Assembly: GCA_044234625.1 (NCBI GenBank)
Contig: JBIIIP010000027.1
Location: forward strand, 1-29,896
Length of the DNA stretch: 29,896 nucleotides
Direction: 5' to 3'
Origin: CACORA01 sp044234625
GTDB lineage: Bacteria > Planctomycetota > Planctomycetia > Pirellulales > UBA1268
Part shown: positions 15,096 to 23,113 of the stretch, piece after piece
Numbering within the stretch: the stretch's first letter is position 1
How the letters are laid out: each line of letters starts with the position of its first letter
Notes under the pieces: generated by a model
The model's database searches: none
The model's input: only the letters and a program-made list of their open reading frames with translations
Told to the model about the DNA's origin: nothing
Position numbers and translations under genes: made by a program

Positions 15096-17321
15096 ATGGT
15101 TGAAGGAAGCGATACCAGCGACACGGCGACGGTCGGCCCGACGGTCGGCACGCTGACGGTGCGCGACGCCGATCTGGTGCCCGTGCAGCCGCATGTGCCG
15201 CCGACGGCATTCGGCGGTGGTGATCCCCTGGCCGCCGGCATCGACTTCAAGCGGGTGTGGCACGCTTTTCGGCGGCGGTGGATGCTGGCGATTCTCCTGG
15301 GGATTCTGCTGGCTGGGGCGGCTGCGGTGCCGACCTGGCTCTTCCTCCCACGTGGCTACGAGGCGGTGGCGTGGCTCAGCATCAGCGACAAGTCGGGAAT
15401 GCTCAGCAACCGTGCCGTCGACAGGACCGGGTATGAGTCGTTCCGCAAGACGCAGGTGCAGCTGATCAAAAGCCCCTTCGTGCTCAAGGCGGCCCTGCGG
15501 CAGCCGGGCATCTCGGAACTGCGCTCGATCCGCGAGCAGGAGGACCCCGACAGTTGGATGGCCCGCTCCATCCAGGTCACGGTGCCGGCGGAATCGGAAG
15601 TGATCCAGGTGCGGTTGCGCGGTGAGCACGCGGCCGACGTGACAAAGATCGTCAACGCGGTCGCCGACGCCTACCTCCAGGACTTCGGATCAAAGGACAA
15701 GATCGAGCGTCTCGGCCGCCGCAACACGCTGGAAAAGAAGTACAAGGAAAACATGGCGGAATTGCTGCAGAAGCATAAGACGTTGAATGATCTCGCCCGC
15801 ACGCTCGGCACCCGCGACAGCTCGCAGGCGATGCTTCAGCGGAGCCTCCTCCTCGACCATCTGGGAACGCTGCAGACCAAGCGGTCGCAGTTGGAGCGGG
15901 ATATTGCGGCGATCGACGCGGAGCTGGCCGTGGTAGAGGCCAAGGCGAAGGGGGAACTGTCGGCGAACGATTCCGTCTCGGAGGAGCTTGTCAGCGCGGC
16001 GATCTACCGGGATCCCGGGGTAGCCGAGCTGAACGAACGGCTGGCGGCCCTGGATGAGCAGATCACCTACCAGCGGCAGCGGAGTGCTCGCGGCTCCAGC
16101 GAGCCGGCAGTGCGGCGGATGCGGGAGCAACGGGCTGCGCTCGCCAAGCAGATCGAGGAACGGATGGACCAGGTGAAGCCGCTGATCATCGCCCAGCTGA
16201 CGGTGGACGGGGCCTCGCGGCGGCAGGGACAGCCCGTGGACAGCCCGGCGCTCCTGCGGATCCGCAGGCAGTTGCTCGTTCAGGCGATCGATCAGGCGAC
16301 GAGGGAATACGACAAGATCGCCAAGGAAGTCGCCGATCTCGGCCAGGCCGACGCCGACATCGAGGCCCGCAAGGCGGAGATCGAGCAACTCGACAGGGTG
16401 ACGCGGGAGATCGGCGCAGAGCTCGAATCGTCTGACATCAACCTCCAGGCGCCCGACCGGGTCACGCTCCTGGCGAAAGCCGAGGTGCCGGAGAACAATG
16501 ACCAGTTTTTCCGGAGGATGGTCACCGTGCTGGCCGGCCTCGCCGGCCTCGCGTCGGGCATTGGCTTGGTGGTGCTCGGGGAGTATCTCCGCGATCGGCT
16601 GAGCACCAGTGACGAGGTGCCGCAGCGGCTTGGCGTGCGGATGCTCGGCACGCTGCCGCGGGTGTCGCGGGCGAGGCGAAAAGCCAACCACGGCTTGGTG
16701 GCCGAGTGCGTTGACGGCGTGCGCACCCTCGTCATGCAGGCCGGCCGCGAGGCCCCGAGGGTGATCCTCGTGACGAGCGCGGTCGAGCACGAGGGCAAGA
16801 CTACGTTTGCCGCCCAGTTGGCGGCCAGCCTGGCCCGCGCCGACAAGCGCACGCTGATCATCGACGGCGATCTCCGCCATCCCAACACGCACGTGGCTCT
16901 GGATCTCGACCTGGGCACCGGCTTCCCGGAGGTGCTGCGCGGTGAACTGGCCCCCGACGAGGCGGTGCGGCCGACGACCGTGGAGGGCCTGTTCGCCGTT
17001 ACCGGCGGATCCTGCGACTACACCGCCATCACCGCGCTCAGCCGACCCGACCTGGCCCGCACGATCAAGCACTTCCGCGAATCGTTCGACCAGATCGTCA
17101 TCGATGCCGGACCGACGCTGGCGTTTTCCGACGCCCTGCTACTCGGCCAGCAGAGCGACGTGGCGATCGTGGTGACGATGCGGGACGTGAGCCGCGTGCC
17201 GCTCGTCAGCGCGGCCATTGACCGGCTGCGGTCCGTCGGGGTGCGGGTGCTCGGCACGGTGGTCAACGGTGTGGCGGATGCGTCGCCGCGACGGCTCTAC
17301 GCATCACCGCTCCCGGCGTGA
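15096..17321 (+). CDS. Wzz-type polysaccharide co-polymerase fused to a BY-kinase (GumC/ExoP-like)
   Basis: A 741-residue inner-membrane protein. Residues ~63-85 are the first membrane segment (MLAILLGILLAGAAAVPTW); a long, mostly coiled-coil periplasmic region follows to ~470 (for example YKENMAELLQKHKTLNDLAR); the second segment is ~473-495. The cytoplasmic part is a bacterial tyrosine kinase domain: P-loop VEHEGKTT near 564, Walker A' LIIDGDLRHPN near 587 and Walker B IVIDAGP near 666. Such proteins control chain length and export of exopolysaccharide. The C-terminus (SPRRLYASPLPA) has one Tyr rather than the usual tyrosine cluster. ATG 15096 is preferred; TTG 15078 is an alternative. It lies between the exosortase and EpsI, as expected of an exosortase polysaccharide locus. 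Confidence 0.93.
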   Translation: MVEGSDTSDTATVGPTVGTLTVRDADLVPVQPHVPPTAFGGGDPLAAGIDFKRVWHAFRRRWMLAILLGILLAGAAAVPTWLFLPRGYEAVAWLSISDKSGMLSNRAVDRTGYESFRKTQVQLIKSPFVLKAALRQPGISELRSIREQEDPDSWMARSIQVTVPAESEVIQVRLRGEHAADVTKIVNAVADAYLQDFGSKDKIERLGRRNTLEKKYKENMAELLQKHKTLNDLARTLGTRDSSQAMLQRSLLLDHLGTLQTKRSQLERDIAAIDAELAVVEAKAKGELSANDSVSEELVSAAIYRDPGVAELNERLAALDEQITYQRQRSARGSSEPAVRRMREQRAALAKQIEERMDQVKPLIIAQLTVDGASRRQGQPVDSPALLRIRRQLLVQAIDQATREYDKIAKEVADLGQADADIEARKAEIEQLDRVTREIGAELESSDINLQAPDRVTLLAKAEVPENNDQFFRRMVTVLAGLAGLASGIGLVVLGEYLRDRLSTSDEVPQRLGVRMLGTLPRVSRARRKANHGLVAECVDGVRTLVMQAGREAPRVILVTSAVEHEGKTTFAAQLAASLARADKRTLIIDGDLRHPNTHVALDLDLGTGFPEVLRGELAPDEAVRPTTVEGLFAVTGGSCDYTAITALSRPDLARTIKHFRESFDQIVIDAGPTLAFSDALLLGQQSDVAIVVTMRDVSRVPLVSAAIDRLRSVGVRVLGTVVNGVADASPRRLYASPLPA

Positions 17322-17328
17322 GGCGGCC

Positions 17329-18030
17329 ATGAAATCAGCCTTTCTGCCCGTCGCCGCGGCTTGCCTCTTGGTGGTTGGCACGACGATCGTGCAGGGGTGG
17401 TGGACGGATCGCTGGACCAACCGCAACGTGGCCGAGGAGTTGCGGCAGAGTGCTGCCCTGCTCGAAGAGCGATTTCCCAAGGAATTCGGCGGCTGGGAAT
17501 TTGTCCAGGAACTGCCGACGGACATGTCACAGTTGGAGCGCGCCGGGGCCGTGGGGCACGTGTCGCGGCTGTACCGCGACACGGAGACCAACGTGAAGGT
17601 GTCGGCATTCGTGGTCTGCGCCACGCCGCATGATGCCTCGGGGCACACGCCGGACCGCTGCTACCCCGGCGCCGGCTTCGAGATCGCCGAAGCGGAGCAC
17701 CGTCAGAGCCTCACCCTGAGCGACGGCCGCAAGGCGGAGGCGTTCACTGGCACCTTCCGCAAGACCGGCCAGACGCTTCGCGTGTACTGGACCTACGGCG
17801 GCGATGGCGCGTGGATCGCCCCGCAGATCGCCCGCATCGAACTGGCGGGCCGGGGTGCCGTGTACAAGCTTTACGCCATCATCGACGAGACGTCGATGAA
17901 AGACGGGCAGGCCCAGGCGATCTGCACCGATTTCCTCGCGGCGGCGCTGCCGGAGATCGACCGCTTGGTCGGCTTCCAGAATCCCGGGGCAGAACGGGGG
18001 GCGACGGTCGAGGCCAGCGCCAGCCGCTGA
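17329..18030 (+). CDS. epsI: EpsI-domain exosortase-associated protein
   Basis: A 233-residue protein with an N-terminal membrane anchor (AFLPVAAACLLVVGTTIVQG) and a soluble EpsI-like domain. Typical elements are an FGGWEF segment near residue 50, FVVCATPHDASGHTPDRCYP near 97 and a VYWTYGGDGAW stretch near 147. EpsI domains occur fused to, or next to, exosortases; their biochemical role is not established. The ATG lies 7 bases after the co-polymerase stop, preceded by GAGGCGG, so the genes are co-transcribed. The stop codon lies in the stem of a predicted terminator, which ends the exosortase operon here. Confidence 0.88.
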   Translation: MKSAFLPVAAACLLVVGTTIVQGWWTDRWTNRNVAEELRQSAALLEERFPKEFGGWEFVQELPTDMSQLERAGAVGHVSRLYRDTETNVKVSAFVVCATPHDASGHTPDRCYPGAGFEIAEAEHRQSLTLSDGRKAEAFTGTFRKTGQTLRVYWTYGGDGAWIAPQIARIELAGRGAVYKLYAIIDETSMKDGQAQAICTDFLAAALPEIDRLVGFQNPGAERGATVEASASR

Positions 18031-18037
18031 CTTTTTT
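18015..18037 (+). terminator. Intrinsic terminator at the end of epsI
   Basis: Stem CAGCG (18015-18019) pairs with CGCTG (18025-18029) around a five-base loop, followed two bases later by six T. The stem is short but GC-only apart from one A-T pair, and the T run is unusual for this GC-rich window. The epsI stop codon is at its base. Confidence 0.5.
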
Positions 18038-18111
18038 CGGGCCCAGCGGGTATCTTTTCGCTGCCGGTCCGGCGTCGGAGCGGCCATCTTTACACGGAGG
18101 TTGCCTCGACC

Positions 18112-19158
18112 ATGTCTTTGAAACGTGCCTTCATCACCGGCATCACCGGCCAGGATGGCTCCTACCTCGCCGAGTTTCTCCTCGACAAGGGTTACGAGGT
18201 TCATGGTCTGGTGCGCCGATCGAGCACGTTTGGCACCCAGCGGATCGAACACCTCTATCGCGACATCCACGAGGTCGACCGGCCGCTGGTTCTCCACCAC
18301 GGCGACATGGCCGACGGCAACGGTTTGGCCCGGCTGATCCGCGAGATCCGGCCGACAGAGGTCTACAACCTTGCCGCCCAGAGCCACGTCCGCGTGAGCT
18401 TCGACCAGCCGACCTACACCGCCGACGTGACGGCCGTCGGAACGCTGCGGCTCCTGGAGGCGATCCGGGATCTCCAGGACACCATCGGCACGGAGATCCG
18501 CTTCTACCAGGCGTCGAGTTCGGAGATGTATGGCAAGGTGGTGGAAACGCCGCAGTCGGAGACGACGCCCTTCTATCCACGGTCGCCCTACGGCGTGGCG
18601 AAGCTTTACGCCCATTGGATCACGGTCAACTATCGGGAGAGCTACGGGTTGCACGGATCGTGCGGGATCCTCTTCAACCACGAGAGCCCGCGGCGTGGCG
18701 AGACGTTCGTCACCCGCAAGATCACGCGGGCGGCGACGCGGATCAAGCTCGGGCTGCAGAAGAAGCTCTACCTCGGCAACCTCGACGCCAAGCGAGACTG
18801 GGGATTCGCGGGCGACTACGTGGAGGCGATGTGGATGATGCTCCAGCAGGACACGCCCGATGACTACGTGATCTCTACCGACGAGACGCATTCGGTGCGC
18901 GAGTTCTGCGAGAAGGTGTTCGGCCGCCTCGACCTCGATTACCGTGACTTTGTGGAGATCGATTCGCGGTACTTCCGCCCGGCCGAAGTCGACCTGCTCC
19001 TGGGGACATCGCAGAAGGCCCGACAGAAACTGGGCTGGCAGCCGCGGGTGTCGTTCGATGGCCTCATCGATCTGATGGTCGACGCCGACATGGATTTGGC
19101 CCGCAAGGAGCAGGTGCTCCTCGCCGCCGGCCACGACGCCCTCTTGCCGAACCGCTGA
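18112..19158 (+). CDS. gmd: GDP-mannose 4,6-dehydratase
   Basis: A 348-residue short-chain dehydrogenase that converts GDP-D-mannose to GDP-4-keto-6-deoxy-D-mannose, the first step to GDP-L-fucose and related sugars. The NADP-binding motif is GITGQDG at 10-16. RRSSTFGTQRI follows with the typical Arg-Ser pair. The active site is SSSEMYG near 135-141 with the YxxxK pair Tyr 160/Lys 164 (SPYGVAK). NHESPRRGETFVTRKI and DWGFAGDYVEAMW are Gmd signatures. GGAGG lies ~13 bases before ATG. It sits 11 bases before fcl and forms an operon with it, separated from the exosortase genes by a terminator. Confidence 0.98.
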   Translation: MSLKRAFITGITGQDGSYLAEFLLDKGYEVHGLVRRSSTFGTQRIEHLYRDIHEVDRPLVLHHGDMADGNGLARLIREIRPTEVYNLAAQSHVRVSFDQPTYTADVTAVGTLRLLEAIRDLQDTIGTEIRFYQASSSEMYGKVVETPQSETTPFYPRSPYGVAKLYAHWITVNYRESYGLHGSCGILFNHESPRRGETFVTRKITRAATRIKLGLQKKLYLGNLDAKRDWGFAGDYVEAMWMMLQQDTPDDYVISTDETHSVREFCEKVFGRLDLDYRDFVEIDSRYFRPAEVDLLLGTSQKARQKLGWQPRVSFDGLIDLMVDADMDLARKEQVLLAAGHDALLPNR

Positions 19159-19169
19159 CACACTCTCCG

Positions 19170-20117
19170 ATGGCCAAGATGGACCTGCGCGACAAGCGGA
19201 TCGTGGTGACCGGGGGGGCCGGATTTCTAGGGAAATCCGTCTGCGCCGTGCTCCGGGGCCGAGGTGTGCCCGCCGACCGGATCGTCGTGCCCCGGCGGCG
19301 CGACTACGACCTCACGATCGAGTCGCACGTTGAGCAGCTCTATGCCGATGCCCGTCCCGACGTGGTGATCCACTTGGCGGCAGAGGTCGGGGGCATCGGG
19401 GCCAACATGGCCCAGCCAGGCCGGTTCTTCTACGCCAACATGGCGATGGGGCTGCACCTGGTGGAGCATGCCCGGCGTGCGGGGCTAAAGAAATTCGTCC
19501 ACACGGGCACGGTGTGCGCCTATCCCAAGCATTGCCCGACCCCCTTTCGCGAGGACGATCTCTGGAACGGTTATCCGGAAGAGACCAACGCGCCGTACGG
19601 GGTGGCGAAGAAGGCGCTGTTCGTAATGCTCGACGGCTATCGCCGGCAGTACGGGCTGGAGAGCTCCGTAGTGGTGCCCGTGAACCTCTACGGGCCCGGG
19701 GACAACTTCGATCCGGCGACGAGCCACGTGATTCCGGCGCTGATTCGCAAGTGCGAAGAGGCGCGGCGGGCTGGCGCGGGTCAGATCGAGTGCTGGGGAA
19801 CCGGGGTCGCGACGCGGGAATTTCTCTACGTCGATGACGCTGCTGAGGGCATCGTGCGGGCCACTGAGGAGATGCGGGATCCGGTGCCGATCAACCTTGG
19901 TGGCGGCGTGGAGGTCGCGATCCGCGACCTGGTCGCCAGGATTGCCGCGGCCTGCGGCTTCTCGGGTGACATCGTCTGGGATGCGTCCAAGCCCGATGGC
20001 CAGCCGCGGCGAACGCTCGACATCTCCCGGGCGAAGCAGCTGCTGGGCTGGGAGCCGCGACAGGATTTCGATGCGGGCCTCTCGGCCACGGTCGCCTGGT
20101 GGCGTGCGCAGCAGTAA
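19170..20117 (+). CDS. fcl: GDP-L-fucose synthase (GDP-4-keto-6-deoxymannose 3,5-epimerase/4-reductase)
   Basis: A 315-residue enzyme that epimerises and reduces the Gmd product to GDP-L-fucose using NADPH. The dinucleotide motif GGAGFLG covers 15-21. HLAAEVGGIGANMAQPGRFF is the diagnostic Fcl segment, TGTVCAYPKHCPTPF holds the catalytic Ser/Cys region, and NAPYGVAKKA carries Tyr 143 and Lys 147. NLYGPGDNFDPATSHVIPAL binds the substrate. It follows gmd by 11 bases and completes the GDP-fucose pathway. The frame ends convergently 51 bases from the helicase. Confidence 0.97.
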   Translation: MAKMDLRDKRIVVTGGAGFLGKSVCAVLRGRGVPADRIVVPRRRDYDLTIESHVEQLYADARPDVVIHLAAEVGGIGANMAQPGRFFYANMAMGLHLVEHARRAGLKKFVHTGTVCAYPKHCPTPFREDDLWNGYPEETNAPYGVAKKALFVMLDGYRRQYGLESSVVVPVNLYGPGDNFDPATSHVIPALIRKCEEARRAGAGQIECWGTGVATREFLYVDDAAEGIVRATEEMRDPVPINLGGGVEVAIRDLVARIAAACGFSGDIVWDASKPDGQPRRTLDISRAKQLLGWEPRQDFDAGLSATVAWWRAQQ

Positions 20118-20137
20118 GGCGGGCCGCAGAGGTCGAC

Positions 20138-20177
20138 GCGCGTGAGGCTCGCGCACCATCCGGAGGCTTCACTCCGG
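20138..20177. terminator. Hairpins between convergent fcl and helicase genes
   Basis: Two GC-rich inverted repeats lie in or at the edge of the 51-base convergent gap: GCGCG/CGCGC (20138-20142 with 20150-20154) and CCGGAG/CTCCGG around a six-base loop (20160-20165 with 20172-20177, running into the helicase stop codon). No T run follows on either strand, so any terminator would be of the weak, hairpin-only kind. Confidence 0.3.
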
Positions 20178-22541
20178 CTCGAGTGCCCCGTGACCGAGGA
20201 TGAATTTTCGCGTCCCTGCCGGGCCGTCGAAGATCACGGTGCCCACGGACCGTGGTCCCGTCCCGCTGATGCTCGCCAGCGTGCCGGCGCCATAGTCGGC
20301 ATGCCGCACCCGTTGGCCCGCGGCGAGCCGCTGCCGTGGGGCACTGCGGCCCGCGAGCCTCTCGGCCAGCTCAGCGGCCGACCGCAACGGTGTCAACGCG
20401 CGTTGCGCGGGCGGGCGGGGCGGAGCCGCACCCGCCCCGTCGAACTCGATCACGAGACCGTCGTCGCGCGGCTGCGCGGCGCCGCGTGACGACGTGGCAG
20501 CCTGCGAGAAGTCGTCGTATGCGGCGTGGGCGATGTCTTCATCAGTGAACGCCGGAGCCGCCGCCAGCGGCCGGCCGTCGGCGGGGGCTTCCGGCCCCAT
20601 GACCACCGTTTCGCTGCCGGCCATTTCCATGAGGAACAGGCTGGGTGCGGCGATGCGGCGTGTGCCGCGGAAGTCGCGGAGCCTCGCGCAGCTGGCGTGC
20701 ACCTCCTCACGGCCGCGCGTGATTCCCACGAACACGAGCCGCCGCTCCTCCTCGAGCTGGTCGGGATGGTCGAGGCTGCGCTCGTGGGGGAGGATTCCGT
20801 CTTCCATCGCGAACAGGTAGACGACGGGAAACTCCAGGCCCTTGGCCGCGTGGAAGGTCATCAGCGAAACCCGCTGCCCCTCCGCATCCCAGCCGTCGGT
20901 GTCGGCGACGAGGGCTGTCGTCTCCAGGAACGCCCCGAGGGCGTCGTCGGCGTCGGCCGCGGGCAGGAACGTGGCGTCGAACTCGCGGGAGGCGGTGAGC
21001 AACTCCTCCACGTTGGCGAGGCGGTCTTCACTGCCATCGGTTTCCACCGCCTCCTCCGTCAGCATCCGGCGGTAGCCGGTGCGGTCGAGCACCGCCTCGA
21101 TGAGCGGAGTCACCCGGTCGGCCGATTCCGCCGCCAGCGCGGCGAGCTCGCGATGCAGCGCGGCAAACCGCACCAGGGCCTGGCCCCCCCGCTTGGAGAC
21201 GCCCGGCACGTCGGCGGCCCGGGCGGCCGCATCGAGCCGGCTCATCCGCCGGTCCTCTGCCCACGCCCCGAGGCGGTCGAGGGACTGCCTGCCGATGCCT
21301 CGCGGTGGCACGTTGACGACGCGGAGCAGGGCCTCGTCATCGCGAGGATTCTTCAGCAGCCGCAGCCAGGCCACCACGTCGCGGATCTCGCGCCGCCTGA
21401 AGAACTCCAGCCCGCGCACGAGCTGATACGGCACACCACGGCTCCGCAGCGTGACTTCGAGAGCCCGTGAAAGGGCGTTCGTGCGGAAGAGAATCGCGAA
21501 GTCCCGCGGCGCCCGTGCGCCGGTGGCGATCGCGTGGGCGATTTCGTCGGCGATCCGCCCGGCTTCGTCGTGGCTCGTCGAGTCGAGCACGATCCGCACC
21601 GGGCTGCCGGGGCCGGCCTCCGTGACGAGCCGCTTGGGCTTCCGTCGCGAGTTGTGGGCGATGAGGCGATCGGCCGTGCCGAGGATGTTGGCGGTGCTCC
21701 GGTAGTTCTGCTCCAGTTTCACGACGGTCGCCGCGGGATAATCCCGCTCGAATTCGAGGATGTTGCGGATGCTCGCACCGCGCCAGCCGTAAATGGCCTG
21801 GTCGGGGTCGCCGGTGACGGCCAGATTCGGGTGGTCGATGGAGAGGCCGCGGATGATGCAATACTGCACGGGATTCGTGTCTTGGTATTCATCGACGAGG
21901 ATCCAGCGGTGCCGGGCATCGAGGATGGCCCGCAGATCAGGGTTGTCGACCAGCAGCCGGGCCACGTGGACGAGCAAGTCGTCGAAGTCGACGGCATTCG
22001 ACCGCAGCAGCATTTCCTGGTAGATCGGCCAGAGCTTCTTGGCGACCTCGTCGACGGGCCTCCCGCGCCGGGGGTCGAAGGTTTCGGGTGTGACGAGGTC
22101 GTTCTTGGCACGGCTGATCACCGCCGCGACGCGGTCGATGGGGGTGTGGCTGAGTGCGAGGTCGAGCCGCTTCGCAGCCCGCTTGAGCACCGACGCCGCC
22201 TCGTCGGGATCGAGGATCGAGTAGTCGCTCGTCAGACCCACGAAGCCGGCGTGGCGGCGCAGCAGACGGGCGGCGAAGCGGTGGAACGTGCCCATCTCTA
22301 CGGGCTGTGGACCGATGAGTTCTGCGACGCGGCGCCGCATCTCGTCGGCCGCCTTGTTGGTGAACGACAAGGCGACGATGTGGTGCGCCGGCACGCCCGC
22401 TGAGATCAGGTGGGCGATGCGGTGGGTCACCACGCGGGTCTTGCCGCTGCCCGGCCCGGCGAGCACGAGAAGCGGACCTTCCACGTGCGTGGCGGCTTCC
22501 CGCTGGGCAGGGTTGAGCGAATCGAGAGCGAGTGAGGGCAC
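20169..22541 (-). CDS. UvrD/PcrA-family superfamily 1A DNA helicase
   Basis: A ~790-residue ATP-dependent 3'-5' helicase that unwinds DNA in repair and removes proteins from DNA. Motifs in order: Q motif LNPAQREAA near 8, Walker A AGPGSGKT near 31-37, LSFTNKAADEMRRR (Ia), LVDEYQDTNP near 217 (II), GDPDQAIYGWRGA near 245 (III), QNYRST near 280 (IV), TFHAAKGLEFPVVY near 565 (V) and VGITRGRE near 603 (VI). The last ~55 residues (GQRVRHADYGAGTL, then FDGPAGTRKF) form the Tudor-like domain that PcrA uses to bind RNA polymerase. The start is uncertain: GTG 22541 gives the usual N-terminus, GTG 22607 adds 22 residues, and neither has an RBS. Confidence 0.93.
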   Translation of the reverse strand: MPSLALDSLNPAQREAATHVEGPLLVLAGPGSGKTRVVTHRIAHLISAGVPAHHIVALSFTNKAADEMRRRVAELIGPQPVEMGTFHRFAARLLRRHAGFVGLTSDYSILDPDEAASVLKRAAKRLDLALSHTPIDRVAAVISRAKNDLVTPETFDPRRGRPVDEVAKKLWPIYQEMLLRSNAVDFDDLLVHVARLLVDNPDLRAILDARHRWILVDEYQDTNPVQYCIIRGLSIDHPNLAVTGDPDQAIYGWRGASIRNILEFERDYPAATVVKLEQNYRSTANILGTADRLIAHNSRRKPKRLVTEAGPGSPVRIVLDSTSHDEAGRIADEIAHAIATGARAPRDFAILFRTNALSRALEVTLRSRGVPYQLVRGLEFFRRREIRDVVAWLRLLKNPRDDEALLRVVNVPPRGIGRQSLDRLGAWAEDRRMSRLDAAARAADVPGVSKRGGQALVRFAALHRELAALAAESADRVTPLIEAVLDRTGYRRMLTEEAVETDGSEDRLANVEELLTASREFDATFLPAADADDALGAFLETTALVADTDGWDAEGQRVSLMTFHAAKGLEFPVVYLFAMEDGILPHERSLDHPDQLEEERRLVFVGITRGREEVHASCARLRDFRGTRRIAAPSLFLMEMAGSETVVMGPEAPADGRPLAAAPAFTDEDIAHAAYDDFSQAATSSRGAAQPRDDGLVIEFDGAGAAPPRPPAQRALTPLRSAAELAERLAGRSAPRQRLAAGQRVRHADYGAGTLASISGTGPRSVGTVIFDGPAGTRKFILGHGALEPE

Positions 22542-22755
22542 GGCGACGGCGGCTGGTGGAGGTCGGCGAATGTGGGGAAGCGGGCGAATCGCGACGGCGC
22601 AGGACACCCGCGGCCGGCCGCGGTAGGCGAAAATTCGCTCCTTCGAGTATATTCCCGAGGTGGCGCGACGGTGGACGCGGAGGTTCGCCGTGGCTCGTTG
22701 CGTATTCGGGCAGCGCCGCACACACCCATTCATTCGACAGCCTGGGAGGGACCCC

Positions 22756-23055
22756 ATGCCGCGTATTCCCTACAAGAACCTGACGCAGACCGACGAACTG
22801 GCCGAAAAGCTCGAGATGAGCACCGCCGAAATCGGTCTCACGGTGCGGACGACCAATTGCCTCGAGGAAAAGGGCATTTTTACGGTCCACGACCTCCTCA
22901 ACTGCACGCGGGCCGACCTCCTCTCGATTTCCAATTTTGGCGAGAAGACACTGGAGGAAGTGTTCAAGGCGCTGGAGAAGATCGGTTTTTTCCGTGCCGA
23001 TCGCACCGCCGACCTGGCCGAGAAGTCGCCGGAGCCCGTGAGTCAGGCATCCTGA
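22756..23055 (+). CDS. Stand-alone RNA polymerase alpha C-terminal-domain protein
   Basis: A 99-residue protein that consists almost only of an alpha-CTD fold: LTVRTTNCLEEKGIFTVHDL followed by NCTRADLLSISNFGEKTLEE. It lacks the N-terminal assembly domain of RpoA. The residues with which E. coli alpha contacts UP-element DNA are largely kept by eye alignment: Arg 31 (Arg 265 in E. coli), Asn 34 (Asn 268), Gly 62 (Gly 296) and Lys 64 (Lys 298). It may therefore bind AT-rich DNA without being part of polymerase, or contact activators. GGGAGGG precedes ATG 22756 with proper spacing. It is divergent from the helicase; the gap contains a lone AT-rich TATATT. Confidence 0.9.
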   Translation: MPRIPYKNLTQTDELAEKLEMSTAEIGLTVRTTNCLEEKGIFTVHDLLNCTRADLLSISNFGEKTLEEVFKALEKIGFFRADRTADLAEKSPEPVSQAS

Positions 23056-23113
23056 CTCTCGGGCAGCGACTCTGCCTTGCGGTCGGCCGATGGGTACGGA
23101 CCGGGAGGATGGA

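Noticed and set aside
22648..22653. TATATT as a -10 promoter element for the alpha-CTD gene
   Set aside because: It stands out in GC-rich DNA, but no reasonable -35 hexamer lies 16-18 bases upstream.
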